Part shown: positions 21,858-34,596 of the stretch, piece by piece
Position numbering within the stretch: position 1 is the stretch's first letter
Layout of the letters: every line of letters begins with the position of its first letter
Assembly: GCA_030847615.1 (NCBI GenBank)
Contig: JAUMIR010000014.1
Location: 10,268,501-10,332,500, forward strand
Origin: Gambelia wislizenii
Lineage: Eukaryota; Chordata; Lepidosauria; Squamata; Crotaphytidae
Length of the DNA: 64,000 nt
Direction of reading: 5' to 3'
The notes under the pieces: model-generated
What the model was told of the DNA's origin: nothing
The model's database searches: none
The model's input: only the letters and a program-made list of their open reading frames with translations
Translations under genes and position numbers: made by a program

Positions 21858-22312
21858 AATGCCCTTTCTAATAACTAATGGAGTGAAGCAAGGTTGTGTT
21901 CTTGCGCCAACTTTATTTACAATCTTCTTCAGTATGATGCTCCAAAGGGCTACGGTAGAGCTTGAAGAAGACGACGGCATCTATATACGTTACCGTACTG
22001 ATGGTAGCTTGTTTAACTTAAGCCGTCTGAGGGCTAACACTAAGACTCTAAACTATCTAGTCCGTGAGCTGCTCTTCGCTGATGATGCTGCCCTTGTTGC
22101 CCACACAGAAGCAGCTCTGCAGCGCCTAACATCCTGCTTCGCAACAGCTGCAGAGCTGTTTGGGCTGGAAGTCAACCTGAAGAAAACGGAAGTTCTTTAC
22201 CAGCCTGCACCATAGGATGAACACCACCATCCCCACACTGCCGTCGGCAACTCTGTGCTGAAGTCCGTTCAGCAGTTCACCTACCTGGGAAGCATCATCT
22301 CCTCAGATGCCA
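21858..22312 (+). pseudogene. (AG)n-tailed LINE copy B, inverted RT segment
   Basis: Plus-strand frame NGVKQGCVLAPTLFTIFFSM (RT motif with VKQG), then LVRELLFADDAALVAHTEAAL with an intact FADD catalytic box, and LFGLEVNLKKTEVLYQPAP. One stop follows (22213), then FTYLGSIISSDA. It is the part of the LINE immediately 5' of the minus-strand half, now in opposite orientation, and ends exactly where that half begins. This is the structure produced by twin priming during target-primed reverse transcription. Confidence 0.9.
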
Positions 22313-22322
22313 AGTTCTGAAT

Positions 22323-23068
22323 AGGGGAGCAGGAATCCCTAGAGATCCCTGGAGAGCTCAGCAACTAACTATAATTCCCAGGATTCTTTGAGGGAAGGCA
22401 TGAGTGTTCAGTGGGCAGACATTCCAAATCAAGGATGGGGAATCAGCAGCTCTCCACCTATTTCTAGACTACATCTTCCACTGACAATGCTTATCTCCCA
22501 ACAGTGATTTCTCTTCCCCTTTCACTACTGCATTATTCTGCAGTGAGTACAGAGGATGTGCTTCTAATACTGAAGCTCCAAAAAGGCAGAGGATCAGACA
22601 TAAAGCAGACTACAGGTTTTTGGTGTTTTTTTTTTTTTAACATTCTGAGGTTTGCTGTTTGTTTTAGTAATTTGGATTTTATTTTGATGCCATTTCAACT
22701 TATAAATCGCCCTGGAAACAACATTGGTGGAAATGCAGGATCCTTTTCTATTTTTTTTTAAATAAAAAGAATGAAGCAGGAAGAACTGACACTACACTAA
22801 TCCGAATTAAACTGCACTGCAGACATAAACTAAAATAAATGGTAAGCCTCATCAGCTGTTTTGTAAAGATGATGCTTGTTCCTGTAAACATACCTGAACC
22901 TCAATGTATTTTATCCAAAAGAGAGTGACCAAGGGAAAGATCTTTGTATTTATGGCAATTGCCAACATTTCACTCCTGGCACTGCTCAAAAAAGACAGTT
23001 GGCCGGAAGGATATAATTACAGACACCATTCCTCTTACTCCATATGCAAGATCTGCTTTCAAGCTGTG

Positions 23069-23103
<35 letters not shown>

Positions 23104-24585
23104 CAAAGTCATAAATTGCCCCCATTTATGCCAACAAAATTTGGACCCAATACACTACAATGAATAAAACAGGTCTAGGTTTAAGTGAAACCTATCAAAG
23201 ATCCTTGACAGAGTTCTTAAGAACCCAATGTTTATATGACAAGAGGAAAAAGAACATGCCAAGGGAAATTTATTACACCTGAATTTTATTGCAATCTCTT
23301 TTCAGAGTACTTCTGCACCAGGAATGTGACCCAGAATATACCAGAAGCAGGAAAAGATGGGAGAACATGGACAGAAGTGAAGGTTTGGAGGGCAGGGGTA
23401 GAGACAGCAACGTAGAACTGTCTAGTCCCCAAACATTAACCACCTTGAGTCCCACTTGTGGGAAAAAGGCAGACTATAAATAACATGATTGATTAGCTTG
23501 GAGTGGGCAACGAGTAGTCCCCTTCCAAAAAAGGAAAAGAAAAAAGAACCCTGGTTGTTCCCCCTCCCTCCCCAAAGAAAATGGAGGACTGTCAGTTTGG
23601 AAGCCTCTGCAAGCAGCATCTAAGACAAGATGCATGGTTTCAATATTGTGAAAAAACAGCATGTTAAATTTTTAAAAATGAAGTTAAACATAAGATAAGT
23701 TCCATTAAAAAAAAAAAAACACTGGAGGGGCTTGGCTTATAGCAGCTCCTGAAGGCAACGTGAGTTGCCAGACCCTCCATAGTTTCCTAACATGTTACTG
23801 CTGCAACAGCAACTGCTCCAGCTGCTGCCTTCTGAATCAGCAACTGTAAGAGGCCCTTCCTTCACTCCAAAGGACAATACTGCCAACATGCAGCCTGCTT
23901 CCTCTTTGCACCATCAAGCTCCAAATGCTAACAGGGCAGCACCTGACAGCCTCTGCTAACCCTCTGCTAACCCAGCAAGGCTTTTTCTCCTTGACGTACA
24001 GGGAAGAGAAGATGTTGCTGCTGCCACCACTATGACAGTGTCACAGAGACTCTGTTGTTGTAATTACAAAGATCCAACATGCTAATAATTATTTTCCTCT
24101 AATCACCCACATGGAAAATAGCATGTGTACAGGAGGGTGTATTTTTAAAATTAGCAGTCCTTGCACAACACAACCAAAGCAGAGAGGACTAGTATAGAGG
24201 GAAAAGGAGAATTCTGGCTCTAGAGCCAACCAGATTTCAGGGTAAGCTTTGACTCATGGGGCAGCTTCCCTTAGATGCAGTGGTCCCCTCTTCATCCACC
24301 CACATTAACACAGTCCCGTGTGGAAGTATTAGTAAGAGCCAACAAAGATAGAGTGCAGCCATCTATGTAATTGTAATGGCTACAAGAAGTGCTATCATGA
24401 TGAGGATGTTCAGTCTCTGGTCAGGAACCACAGCTTAGCAGCAGAGCGAAGGCTCTGCATGAAGAAGGTCCCAGGGTTAATCCCTGGCATCTTCACTTGG
24501 TGGGTTAGTTAGCAGGTGATGACAAAAAATAGTATACTAGACCAGATGCACCAATGTTATGACTCAGAATAAAGTTGCTTCTTTT
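22323..24585. other. Gene-free spacer
   Basis: No exon or RNA gene recognised. It contains a (CT)n microsatellite at about 23071-23099, a T-run at 22627-22638 and an A-run at 23707-23719. Confidence 0.45.
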
Positions 24586-24599
24586 GTACTCAATGAAAA

Positions 24600-24770
24600 C
24601 CAGTTATGATGTAATGGTTTAGGGGGTTGGAAGATCCTGGTTGAAGTCCCTACTGACCTATGCACAGTATTGCTGTGAGGATAAAGTGAGGAGGGAGAGA
24701 CCCATGTATGTGCCTTGAGCTCATTTGAGGAAAGATGACTATAAATGTAGCAAATAAATACCTGCTGTCT
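24600..24770 (+). mobile_element. tRNA-derived SINE
   Basis: A diverged tRNA-like head (GATGTAATGGTTTAGGGGG, box B-like GTTGAAGTCCC) is followed by GCTGTGAGGATAAAGTGAGG and an end 'ataaatgtagcaaataaata'. Same family as 46285-46630. Confidence 0.6.
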
Positions 24771-25489
24771 ACTCCCCATACAGGATAACTGAATGAAGAA
24801 GAAGATCCAAATAACAGCTCATCTCCATTTAAGGAGAGGACTATCTGCCCCTGTTTTAACCTTAAAGCCAACTTCAAGCCATATTTGCCTATCTCAAGTT
24901 CCCACATCGATACACTAGGCATTACAACAAAACAGGGCCGTACCCATGCTGGGAACAAGCTTGAGTATTTCATGTGGATAGAAATAAAAGGTTATAAAAC
25001 AACCTTCCCTGCAATTAAAAACAGATTTCTTATATTGCATGAAGGGTGAAGAACGTTTCTCAACTCAAGGGCCAAATTCAATTTCAAAGCACTTGGGGGG
25101 GGTGGGGCGTCATTCCAATGGTAAGTGGGAACAAAGGGGTAGGATTTAAAATACTGGTCTACTTGAGGTGGGACCTCTTACTACCAGTTACTAAGCATTA
25201 GGGGTAGCATTTCAACCTTTTAGAATGGGAGAAATGCATACAAAAGCTGGGGAAACATCAAACTATGGTATCACAGATAAGGGAGTGTAGCCATCTGGAG
25301 GCCCCACAGAACTAAACTGGGACTTTAGGAAGGCCAGATATAGTCCCAGGGCCTAAGGTTCTCCTTTGCAACACAAGACAGCAAAGTAACTGAAAAGAAA
25401 ATACACCATTTGAACGAAACTCAGTGGAAGCAGATGCAGTCATTCTTATTTAAGCAGGAGAAAGAACTGGTTCATAGCACCAAACTGCC

Positions 25490-25655
25490 AAAATCCATGG
25501 ATGCTCAAGCCCAGTGGTGCCCCTTATATAAAATGGCAAAATCAAGGTTTGCTTTTTGGGGGTTTTTTTTGTGGGGGAGGGGATATTTTCAAGTCATGGA
25601 TAATGGAATCTGTGGATGAAGAATCTGTGGCTACAGAGGGATGATTGTATACAAC
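25490..25655 (+). mobile_element. Tigger/pogo-like MITE, partial
   Basis: Contains AAAATCCATGGATGCTCAAG, CCCTTATATAAAATGGCAAA, 'tcaaggtttgctttttgg' and the right end GGCTACAGAGGGATGATTGT. The left terminus is missing. Confidence 0.75.
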
Positions 25656-25799
25656 AGGATTATGGCCAGCAGCTCCTGTACCAGCAACAGGTGCAAACAT
25701 GTGAGTTTTTGGAAGGTGCAACCTATCATGCAAGCGCAAAGAAAGCTGCAGCCAACAATGTTCATTTTTCTACATAACTGTTAAAAACATCAAGGATCA

Positions 25800-25930
25800 G
25801 TTGGGGGGGGGCATCTTGTTCTCTGTTTATTGCTCTTAAATAAAAAATAATAAATATATTTTAAAAATTTAAAAAAGTATAATGGCAACAATTACTGCAA
25901 CTCATGTTAAACTGGGTTGCAATATGACTT
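25800..25930. repeat. AT-rich low-complexity tract
   Basis: A poly-G run near 25803-25809 and AT-rich sequence (TAAATAAAAAATAATAAATA) with no gene. Confidence 0.5.
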
Positions 25931-25954
25931 TCCAGCTGAAGACTTCAGGCCCAT

Positions 25955-26095
25955 ACCAGTCATTCCCAACCTGGATCCCTCCAGAATCCAGATGATGCTA
26001 GACCCTAACTCCCATCAGCCATGGTATGCATGATGAATGGATGATTGGAGTTGTAGGCCAAGCCCTCCAGAAATATCCTGGTTGGGGAAGGTTGA
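25955..26095 (+). mobile_element. hAT-type fold-back MITE
   Basis: Two inverted arms: CATTCCCAACCTGGATCCCT with CTAACTCCCATCAGCCATGG, mirrored by GGAGTTGTAGGCCAAGCCCT and CCTGGTTGGGGAAGG. This short palindromic form is abundant in squamates. Non-coding. Confidence 0.65.
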
Positions 26096-26099
26096 CAGT

Positions 26100-27070
26100 T
26101 TATGACTCAGTATCTCCATTCACTTGGCTTTCTTCCTCACCTCTTGTGCTGGTGCCTCTGGCAATTAATCCTGTATTTGTCCAGTCTCCATCCTCAGCTT
26201 TCAGTCTTTCACTGCAGTTCATGACCTCTTGTCCAATCCACACACAAGTGTCAAAGGTTACTGACACCACCAGAGGAGAGTCCTGACATTGACTTAAACA
26301 AAAGAGGTCTATTCAAGTTACTGGCTGATCAGCTTCACAGCCATTTAAACATGCAGCCTGGGGGTGGGGGAAACTACCCATACTGGGAAACATCTTTCCT
26401 GTATGGCAAGGATTACATTTCAAGTGTAAACAGAAAGCAATAAAGAATTAGAATACAAAGGGACACAGAAGTGCAGGGGAAGGAAACAGCAATACTGTTG
26501 ACATTACATAAAATAATATTTGAGAGCAAACAGGGAAGTCACCTCCACAGTCAGCATCCCTGACCACCTAGCATGTTTGATCCTCATTGGGCTGTGCTAC
26601 CAGCTTCCATCACTTTTAGGTGTTCCTCCCACCCCTTAAAAAACTGTATATGTGCAAACTTTAGGATTTTCCAAAGCCTGCTGATCTCCTTCCTTGTGTG
26701 TGGGATCATTTCAATTACATAAGCATCAGCGCTCAAATATGAACACAGGAAAAAGAAGAAGAAAACAAGCAAGATCCCCCCAACATGTGCTACCAGGGCC
26801 TGTGATGGAAGGTTGAAAGCAAATGTTGGCATCCAATCAAAATCTCAGCTCTAACATCTTTAGGGATGTGGCTCTGACAACATGCAGATGGGTTCTAGAA
26901 TTCTTGTCAGCATTATGCCTGTACACTAGCAGCTGTCCAGTGGCATTAAGAAGGGTTATTTTGCATTCAGTAGATCCTGCTAGATGGTTTATTCTTTAGC
27001 CTGGCAGTTCAAGGATATAGAGGGAGTTGGGAACACACTGGGGGAGTAAGCTTCCTTTTGTTTGATTCTG
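26100..27070. other. Gene-free spacer
   Basis: No recognisable exon. A repeat-like block 'cagggccggtttaaggaatt' lies at about 27090-27115 just beyond, possibly the end of an old hAT element. Confidence 0.4.
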
Positions 27071-27204
27071 CCCTATATACCCGGGTGGCCAGGGCCGGTT
27101 TAAGGAATTTTGGGCCCCCCTGCAATGCTTTATTTTGGGGGGCCTATATGTTTATCTCGGGTCAATGTAACCTAACCTATTCACAATACAGGATGTTCAG
27201 ATTT

Positions 27205-27441
27205 CAGTAGGACCCCCGTATCCACGGAGTCATTATCCACGGGACATAAAACAGCGTACCTACCATAGAGTTTTCCTAGAAAATGTGTCCTCTCTAGCCA
27301 TTTTCTAGGTCCTCCAAGGCAACACTATGGTATTTTAAACCAGAAGTCCCATTATTTTCAATGGTGTTCACTATTATCCATGGTTTTCAGTATCCACGCC
27401 CCTCCAGAACCATCCCCAGTGGATAAGGGAGGCCTACTGTA
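27205..27441 (-). mobile_element. Tigger-like MITE, subfamily with 'gtcctctctagccattttct' interior
   Basis: Ends are AGGACCCCCGTATCCACGG and GGATAAGGGAGGCCTACTGT. The interior GTCCTCTCTAGCCATTTTCT, then CTCCAAGGCAA, is nearly identical to the copy at 50268-50526. Non-coding. Confidence 0.75.
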
Positions 27442-27514
27442 TTACATAATCTGCCACCAATAAATCAGTTTAGCAATTAACGTAACGGTATAGATTTCCT
27501 CAAAGAAAAGAAAG

Positions 27515-28172
27515 AGTGGACTACAAGCTGAACATGAGTTAGAAGTGTGATGCAGCAGCAAAAAAAGCCAATGCGATTCTAGGCTGTATTAATAGGAGTA
27601 TAGTGTCTAGATCAAGGGAAATAATAGTACCACTCCATTCCGCTTTGGTCAGACCTCACCTGGAATACTGTTTCCAGTTCTGGGCACAACAATTCAAGAA
27701 GGATATGGACAAGCTTGAACGTGTCCAGAGGAGGGTGACCAGGATGGTGGGAGGTCTGGAAGCCATGATGCCCTATGAGGAGCAGCTTAGGGAGCTGGGT
27801 ATGTTTAGCCTGGAGAAGAGAAGGTTGAGAGTGACATGATAGCCATGTTTAAATATTTGAAGGGATGTCATACTGAGGATGGAGCAAGCTTGTTTTCGGC
27901 TGCTCCAGAGACTAGGACACAGAGCCATGGACTCAAACTACAGGAAAAGAGATTCCACCAAAATATTAGGAAGAACTTCCAGACGGTAATTGCTGTTCAG
28001 AAGTGGAATACACTGCCTTGGAGTGTGGTGGGGTCTCCTCCTTTGGAGGTTTTTAAATAGAGGCTGGATGGCCATCTGTCATGAGGGATTTGATTGTGTG
28101 TTCCTGCAGGGCAGAAGCCAATTGGATGGGATGGCTGTTGGGGTCCCTTCCAGCCCTATGATTCTATGATAC
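27515..28172 (+). pseudogene. CR1 LINE 3' end
   Basis: Begins in the C-terminal third (VDYKLNMS-type region), then [58 protein letters not shown] and KRFHQNIRKNFQ in two frames (27603-27839, 27836-28060). It ends in the CR1 signature CTATGATTCTATGATA near 28157-28172. 5'-truncated and frameshifted. Confidence 0.9.
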
Positions 28173-28287
28173 TAGGCTGCATTCAGAGCCTGGGAAAGTT
28201 ACTTTTGGATTACACCTCCCAGAATCCCCCTGCCAGCACCCTTCTCAATGTCTGGTTGCATTGTTCTTTTTCCAGCATTCTCTAGCC

Positions 28288-28637
28288 CAGTGGTCCTTAA
28301 CCTAGGGTCCTTGATGTCCTCACAGGGGGTCCACAAAGGCTTGAAGGCTGCTTGGCCCACCTCCTCCCTGTAGTGGAGCAGCCACATGACAGGAACCAAG
28401 GCAAAGGCTGGCTGGCTGGCTTGGCCTGCACATTGCCATTCAATCCACTCCAGCCACAAACTTGCAGGAAGAAACAGCCTCTGAGGGAAAGTTTAATGGA
28501 TGGTGTAATTGTGTTGTTGTTGTTGTTAGCTAGTATTATTAGCTATTATTATTACGGTTTTAAATCTTGAGTTAAGTCTTGGGACAACAAAAGATATTTA
28601 AAGTGCGTCCGTGGTAAAGAAATGTTAAGAACCACTG
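28288..28637 (+). mobile_element. hAT MITE with 8-bp target duplication
   Basis: Terminal inverted repeats CAGTGGTCCTTAACC and GTTAAGAACCACTG. The flanks are CTCTAGCC (28280-28287) and CTCTAGGC (28638-28645), an 8-bp duplication with one mismatch, as expected of hAT transposition. A GTT microsatellite lies inside at about 28510-28530. No transposase. Confidence 0.88.
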
Positions 28638-28789
28638 CTCTAGGCCAATGCCTCTCACATAACACTAATGGGATACTGGTGTGTTTTAGTGACAACAATA
28701 AAACCAATGTTCCCAGTAATATTACTCCAAATTTTTATTTATATTCTTTATTTTCTTTTGTTAAAAGAGCTAGAGTGTTGTAAAAGTTT

Positions 28790-28996
28790 CAGCATTGCAC
28801 TATGACTGTGGAGACCAGGGTTTGAATCCTTACTCAGCCATGAATACCCACTGAGTGACCTTGGACAAGTCACACTCTCTCAGCCTCAAAGGAAAGCAAA
28901 GGCACACCCCCTTTGAAAAAACCTTGCCTAGAAAACCCCATGGTAGGTTCGCCTTAGTCAGAAATGACTTGAAGGCACATAGGCAAACACACACAA
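28790..28996 (+). mobile_element. Sauria SINE
   Basis: tRNA-like head end GACTGTGGAGACCAGGGTTT, middle GTCACACTCTCTCAGCCTCA and Bov-B-like tail CAGAAATGACTTGAAGGCAC. A (CA) tract follows. Confidence 0.85.
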
Positions 28997-29129
28997 ATTT
29001 CTTTTGCAGGTCGAACTCAATTGGCAGCAAGGAGAGGAAGCTGAAGAAGATCAAGGGGGAAAGGGAGGGCAGAGGAACCAAGACAGGAAGGCAAGGCAAG
29101 GCAAGGGAAAGAAGGCCTTTCTGAGGGAA

Positions 29130-29166
29130 AGATCTCTCTCTCACTCACTCACTCACACACACACAC
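29130..29166 (+). repeat. (TC)/(TCAC)/(CA) compound microsatellite
   Basis: CTCTCTCTC passes into CTCACTCACTC and then CACACACAC. Confidence 0.85.
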
Positions 29167-29169
29167 CTC

Positions 29170-32100
29170 TCTGGCTTGCCTTTTGACGATCCCGGGAGGG
29201 GCGAGGGAGCAGCAAACTCACTCCAGTCTCAGTTGCAGGGAGCGCAGGAGACACTTTGTTTTTGCTTTGTTTTTTAAAGCCAACAGGAGGCGGGGGCCCT
29301 GCCTGTGTGCCCCCCCCCCCCGCAGATGCTGATTTGGCGGTATGGTTAAGCTGGCCCTGCCAGTGGCCTTGCCTGGAGGGGGGATATGCACCCCAGTCTA
29401 GGGGACATACAGTGTTATCCAACCTAGAGGAATCAGTGTTTGCTCTAGGATGGTCGAGATAGAATTTGTTGTTTCTACCATCTGTTGGGAAGAGATGCTG
29501 GATTCGATCAGCTAAAGAATCATATTTCCCTCTATTATATACCATTTGCTGCACCAATTTACCACTGATAAAGCTTACAGCAGTTATGTGTGTTAGTTTT
29601 CAATATCAGCTCAAATTGCAGCCAGTTCCAGCTCAGAACATACAAAAACATTTCTCCCCGTTTCTGAAAATTTGAGATGGGCAAATAGGCTTCACGCAAG
29701 TCAATGGAGCATGAGGCATCTGCACTACTGGAGGTGTGGTTTGGGAAGAAATATGAAGGGCCAATTTCAATAACTCTACATCTGGCCTAAGTCTGCTGTT
29801 CAGTAACTCTCAGCACAGCCCTCCAACCTCCAAAAGAGGTATAATCTCAACCTGCCCCTTTAGGTTGTTGCATACTACTCTCTGCACAACCTGAAGGTAT
29901 GGACAAAAGCAATGGATAAATATTTAGTTGGCACACCATGAAATTCTCAGCTTCGGGCCAGTCTCCAGTCTGGACAACACTGTGGACCACTGTAAACCAC
30001 TCACAGCCTGACCAGCAACATTCTGTGTGACCTACACTACAGGGTTGTCAAAAATTATTCCCTCTCATCCACAGATCCTTTCATATTTTGCCGCGTGAGA
30101 ACAATGACCTGCATTTCTTTTTGCATTTGCATTAGCAGTGTTACACCATTAGCCTGAAAGACATGTTTCGCACAAAGTTAAAAACCAAGTTAGAGTGGAA
30201 ATTCCTCTTTTTGCTGTTACCTTTCAGGGGGAAGGAGAGTCTGCATGCTGGCAAACGGTGCCCAATTTCGTCTAAAGAAGAATTGTGGATTTCTACATTG
30301 ATTTTTAAGGAAAGCTCTCACTTCCATCCCTGGAGACATTTACAAATGCCTTCTCAATGTTAATCAGAAAGTGAACTATTCCGACACAGATTTCTTTCTC
30401 TACCCTTTTCATATTACCAGAAATCTCTGTCAGACAAGCTGTTACAAAAAACGGGTGGGGTAGTAAGAAATGCATCCAGACTTGATGCTACAAGACATGT
30501 GGCATCCTGAGATAGAATGTGGGGAAAAGGGTCTCTCATTCCAGCTCATGACACCATGAGGACAACGTATCTTTCCTTCTCCTTCTTGCCCCCATCTGCT
30601 TTTTGTCACATATCACCTGATGAACAGTTCTGAAGATCTTGAGAGCCTGCACAACTCTGTGTGTCCTTTTGACTGGTTTGGCCTAAAGACACTATGAACC
30701 TAATACAGATTTTGGCATTTTTCTTATAGCCATCATTTACTATCTTTGCTTTTTATTTCTATCTTCTTACCCTCCTTAAACTTTTTTTTAATACAAATGT
30801 TTTAATGTATTTCCACAAAGCTCAGACTTATCCCAACTTGACTGATACTTCCCTCTTGTTAGCTACTGTCACTGTTCTGGCTGCATATATACAGAGACTC
30901 TCCCTGAAGATCAGAAATGAAATATAAGATAAAACAATCAGAACCTGGAAATGTTACTGCAGCCAGCATTTATTGGCCACTGCTATTCTGGGAGTTGCAG
31001 TCCCAAAAAGCAATATTTCCAGGCTCTGGACAATATGCCCGAAGATATGAAATGCACAATATGTTTCAGTGATATTCCTCTGTGTGAAGATGTAGACCAA
31101 CTGAGCAGAGCTGTAATGGAGTGTCCCCTGATATAGGAAATCTCTCCAGCCAATAAGGCACACCGTGCTGGGCTGCCTGTATGTTACAAAGCAGGGGAAG
31201 CCAGCCAGCTCCATTTTCTGCACATCAGGTGGCAGGTTGCCAAGTTCGGTTGTGGCAGAGCCAAGGCCTGCCCCCTTACCTCTAGCAGTCAGGAAATGCA
31301 TTCCTAGAACAGCCAAGTTCCTGGAGAGCATCTGAGCACCAAGACAATTTCTTGCTTCTTCAGGAGACAGCTCACTGAAGGGAGGCCTTTGGGAGGAAAA
31401 AACTCGTTCAAGGTAGACGCATTACGAAAGCCATCTCCCAACAAGCAGTTACATCTGTACTATACCAGGTCAACCCACCACAATCAAGGGAATGAATGGG
31501 CTTCTATGTGCATTGGGACAGAGAAGGGAAATAAAATCAATACAGCTGTGGATTTAAAGCAAGTCTGCACATGGAAAAACTAAGTTTGAAAATTCAGGCA
31601 GCGCTCTCTCTCAATCTAGCTTCCCCACACAGAGTGGAAAGGCTGCAGTGGAATGAGATGGAAAGTGCAGTTGGATTCATATCTTGCTGGGTGGGTTTTC
31701 CATAGATAACTGGTTTCTCACGGTGTGGAGAGAATGCTGGACCAGATAGACCTTTGAGCATGGGTCTTCTTATATAGTCTTATGTTCTAATGGCATTCTA
31801 AACTCAATGGATGAAGGGCAAGACAAACACAAATTTTAGAATTTGACTCAATTCTACTTTACAAAATACAAATTTTAAAAAGTAATTAATTGCCAAGGTT
31901 CATATAGGAAGGCTGCATACAATGCCTATCCAACTCAGCCAGAATGACTGATGGAATTTAAATTAGGGGCCACCCTTTTGGACTACTGGCAGGTATTATG
32001 GTTGCTATTTGGATATATCCATGTACTTTTCAGCACTCACGTATGCTGCAAAACAATAAGATTGAAGTATTCAACCTGGTGCCCTCCAGATATTTCAAAC

Positions 32101-32340
32101 AACTCCCACAATCCTTAATGGCTTCCTCTACTGGGTAGGACTTACACAAGTGGTAGTTCAAAACAGTCAGCTGACCAATAGGGAAAAAAAAAAAACAAGA
32201 CCAGAAATGATTGGAGATCCACATCCCAAACCACAGGTTATAACCCATCTTTCAGAGATTAGCACTAAGCAGAGTTTGCCTACTTCGTGGATTAAGAAAA
32301 CTGGAAAGGGAATAAATAAATGATGCAGAAGAGGGGAATG
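29170..32340. other. Gene-free spacer
   Basis: About 3 kb with no recognised exon or RNA gene. It includes a C-run near 29311-29322. The block at 30600-30690 (ACAGTTCTGAAGATCTTGAG) looks repeat-derived. The 125-aa minus frame at 31331-30954 has no recognisable motif. Confidence 0.4.
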
Positions 32341-32344
32341 GATG

Positions 32345-32503
32345 AATCACAGAATCACAGAGTTGGAAGAGACCACAAGGGCCATCCAGTCCAACCCCCT
32401 GCCATGCAGAAATACACAATCAAAGCATTCCCGACAGATGTCCATCCAGCCTCTGCTTAAAAACCTCCAAAGAAGGAGAGTCCACCACACTCCCGAGTTT
32501 GCT
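32345..32503 (-). pseudogene. CR1 LINE 3'-end fragment
   Basis: On the minus strand the CR1 end reads ...CTCTGCTTAAAAACCTCC complement through GGCCATCCAGTCCAACCCCC complement, to the terminal TCTGTGATTCTGTGATTC near 32345-32362. It lacks everything upstream of the last ~160 bp. Confidence 0.85.
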
Positions 32504-33454
32504 GCACACCCTCAGTCATTTGTATAATCATTATTCATCTATTAAAAATACCCAAGACAATAAGCTTTCAGTAAATGTTCGAGTCTAGGAGTGAAAGGCC
32601 TTGAGCAGCCAGATCCAAGTCTGCACAAGCACTACTGAAAGAGTTCTTCTCCATCAGCCTGGTGTCCACCAAATGTTACACCATATGATGGAATCCCTTA
32701 TCCAGGCTGACTCCTCAGTTCCAACCCTTGGGCTCCTGCCCTTTTACCCTCAAAAACACTTCCTGAATCTAGGTCTCAGGCCCCATGGTGACACTTCTAC
32801 TGGACCAGAGGATGTGTTGATGGTTAGGTTCCATGGGGTAATGCAGGATTATTAGTTCTTAAATGAAAACATCCAACAGAGATGTAGAAAATAACAGTAA
32901 ATATTATAAAACAAGTTAAACATCCAGTCTTACAGTATAACGTAACACCTCAATTAAAACAAAGTAACACTTCTCCCTGAACTATTTCCACACTCTTAGC
33001 TTCCAGCAAACCAAAGTCCCTATTGAGATACTGTTGTTGTTACTATCTTTTTAGTTATATAACGCCATCTATGTACATAGCACTTTACATTAAAGCAAGC
33101 AAAAACAAACAAAAAATAACAACATTGGGTCCTGCCAAAGGCATATCATTTAAAATAAGTATATACATTAAACACACATAAGGGGAAAGGGAGGAATAAT
33201 AAACAGAAAACAATAAGATACAATTGCAAAACAAATTATCCAGATAAAACAAACTAATACATGTGATATAAAACTGCAATATGTATGTATATAAAATCTA
33301 AAATAAACTGACCAATACATCAAAATATACAAGATTACAAAACAGTATCAAACTAATCTTATCTAAAGGAATCTGATCAATTCCTTTACTCCTATCTGGC
33401 CCTACCTCACCTGATCTTCTCAAGATTTAATTCATTCCTATCTGCCCCAGCTCC

Positions 33455-33690
33455 TCTTGTTGCTATGTACCTTCAAGTATTTTCCAACTTATGGTGACCC
33501 TAAGGTGAACCTATCACAGGATTTCCTTGGCAAGATTTGTTCTGAGAGAGGGTTTGCCATTGCCTTCCTCTGAGGCTGAGAGTATGACTCGCCCAAGGTC
33601 ACTCAGTGGGATTCCATGGCCAAGAGGGTATTCAAACTCCACAGTCATAGTGCAACACTCAAACTACACTACCCTGGCTCTCTGCCCCTG
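33455..33690 (-). mobile_element. Sauria SINE
   Basis: Reverse orientation: the Bov-B-like tail (TACCTTCAAGTATTTTCCAA, ACTTATGGTGACCC) is on the left. The SINE body (CTGAGGCTGAGAGTATGACT, CAAGGTCACTCAGTGGGATT) and tRNA-like head lie to the right, near 33690. Confidence 0.85.
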
Positions 33691-34590
33691 ACCCATCCCT
33701 ATTTATTCCTGAGCCTACCTCTATTTCTAACTGGCCCTATCTGACAGTTTCAACAGATAAGGCCCTCATTTAATAGCTCTCCCTTACAGCCCCCCCACAA
33801 AATCCCAAAGGCTGTGATTGGTTGGCTATACTCAGGTTTCCTTAGCAACTCTCTTTACAGACTATAACTCTCATCATCCCCAGCCATCATAGCCGGGGTC
33901 ACTAGCTAGGTCATTGTTCAGGTGCTTCTGATTTTAGTTTACTGTAAAAAAATTTCGGGGAGAGGGAATCTTTCCGTCTCCCTCCACCCAATCCAGATTG
34001 CCAAAACAATGCTTCTTTTCCTTGGCTGCTGCCAAGTGTGGATCCCATCCCTTGTGGTTCTGGAAGAGCAGGCGGAAGGAGCTGGAATGAAACATCAGAG
34101 TAACTTGATATTTCAGTTCAAATGCCATTTAGTTTGCAACAACTTACCCAAGGCATGCAAGAGAGAGAAATAGGGCATAAAGGAGGGAGATTAATCTCAC
34201 TTCAAAAACACGCCATCACCCAGTTTCTCTTGCCTCTGCTCTGCCCTGAAGGCAGGTGCAATCCAAAGAATTCTCAGTCATTTGTGCCGTGGTCAAAGCT
34301 ATGAAAAAGTTGCAAGCGTTACACAACCAGGTTCACTTCAGGTCATCAGATGCACTCCAGTTCCAGAGCAGCTGTGGCTCTGTCTATGCCACGGCTAGCA
34401 GAGTATCTCTGTCAGAGTTTCCCTCTATTACTGTCAGCAGTAAGGAAAACTGGCAAGAGGAGATCAGCAACAAGAAGACCCACAGACAAATACAACCCCT
34501 TTCAGTATTTCTAGTTGTCTACTCCCTGCTATCCTCTGACAGTTGCAGGCAAGCAAAGCAAGTGAAAGTATTATTGGCCAAGGCCCTGGA
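33691..34590. other. Gene-free spacer
   Basis: No recognisable exon. The plus frame of 149 aa at 34256-34705 runs into the Tigger-like MITE and shows no domain, so it is treated as chance. Confidence 0.4.
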
Positions 34591-34596
34591 ATGTAA

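Noticed and set aside
30954..31331. 125-aa minus-strand frame
   Set aside because: No domain, codon bias or splice context. The end resembles a repeat-type 'ggagttgcagtcc' phrase.
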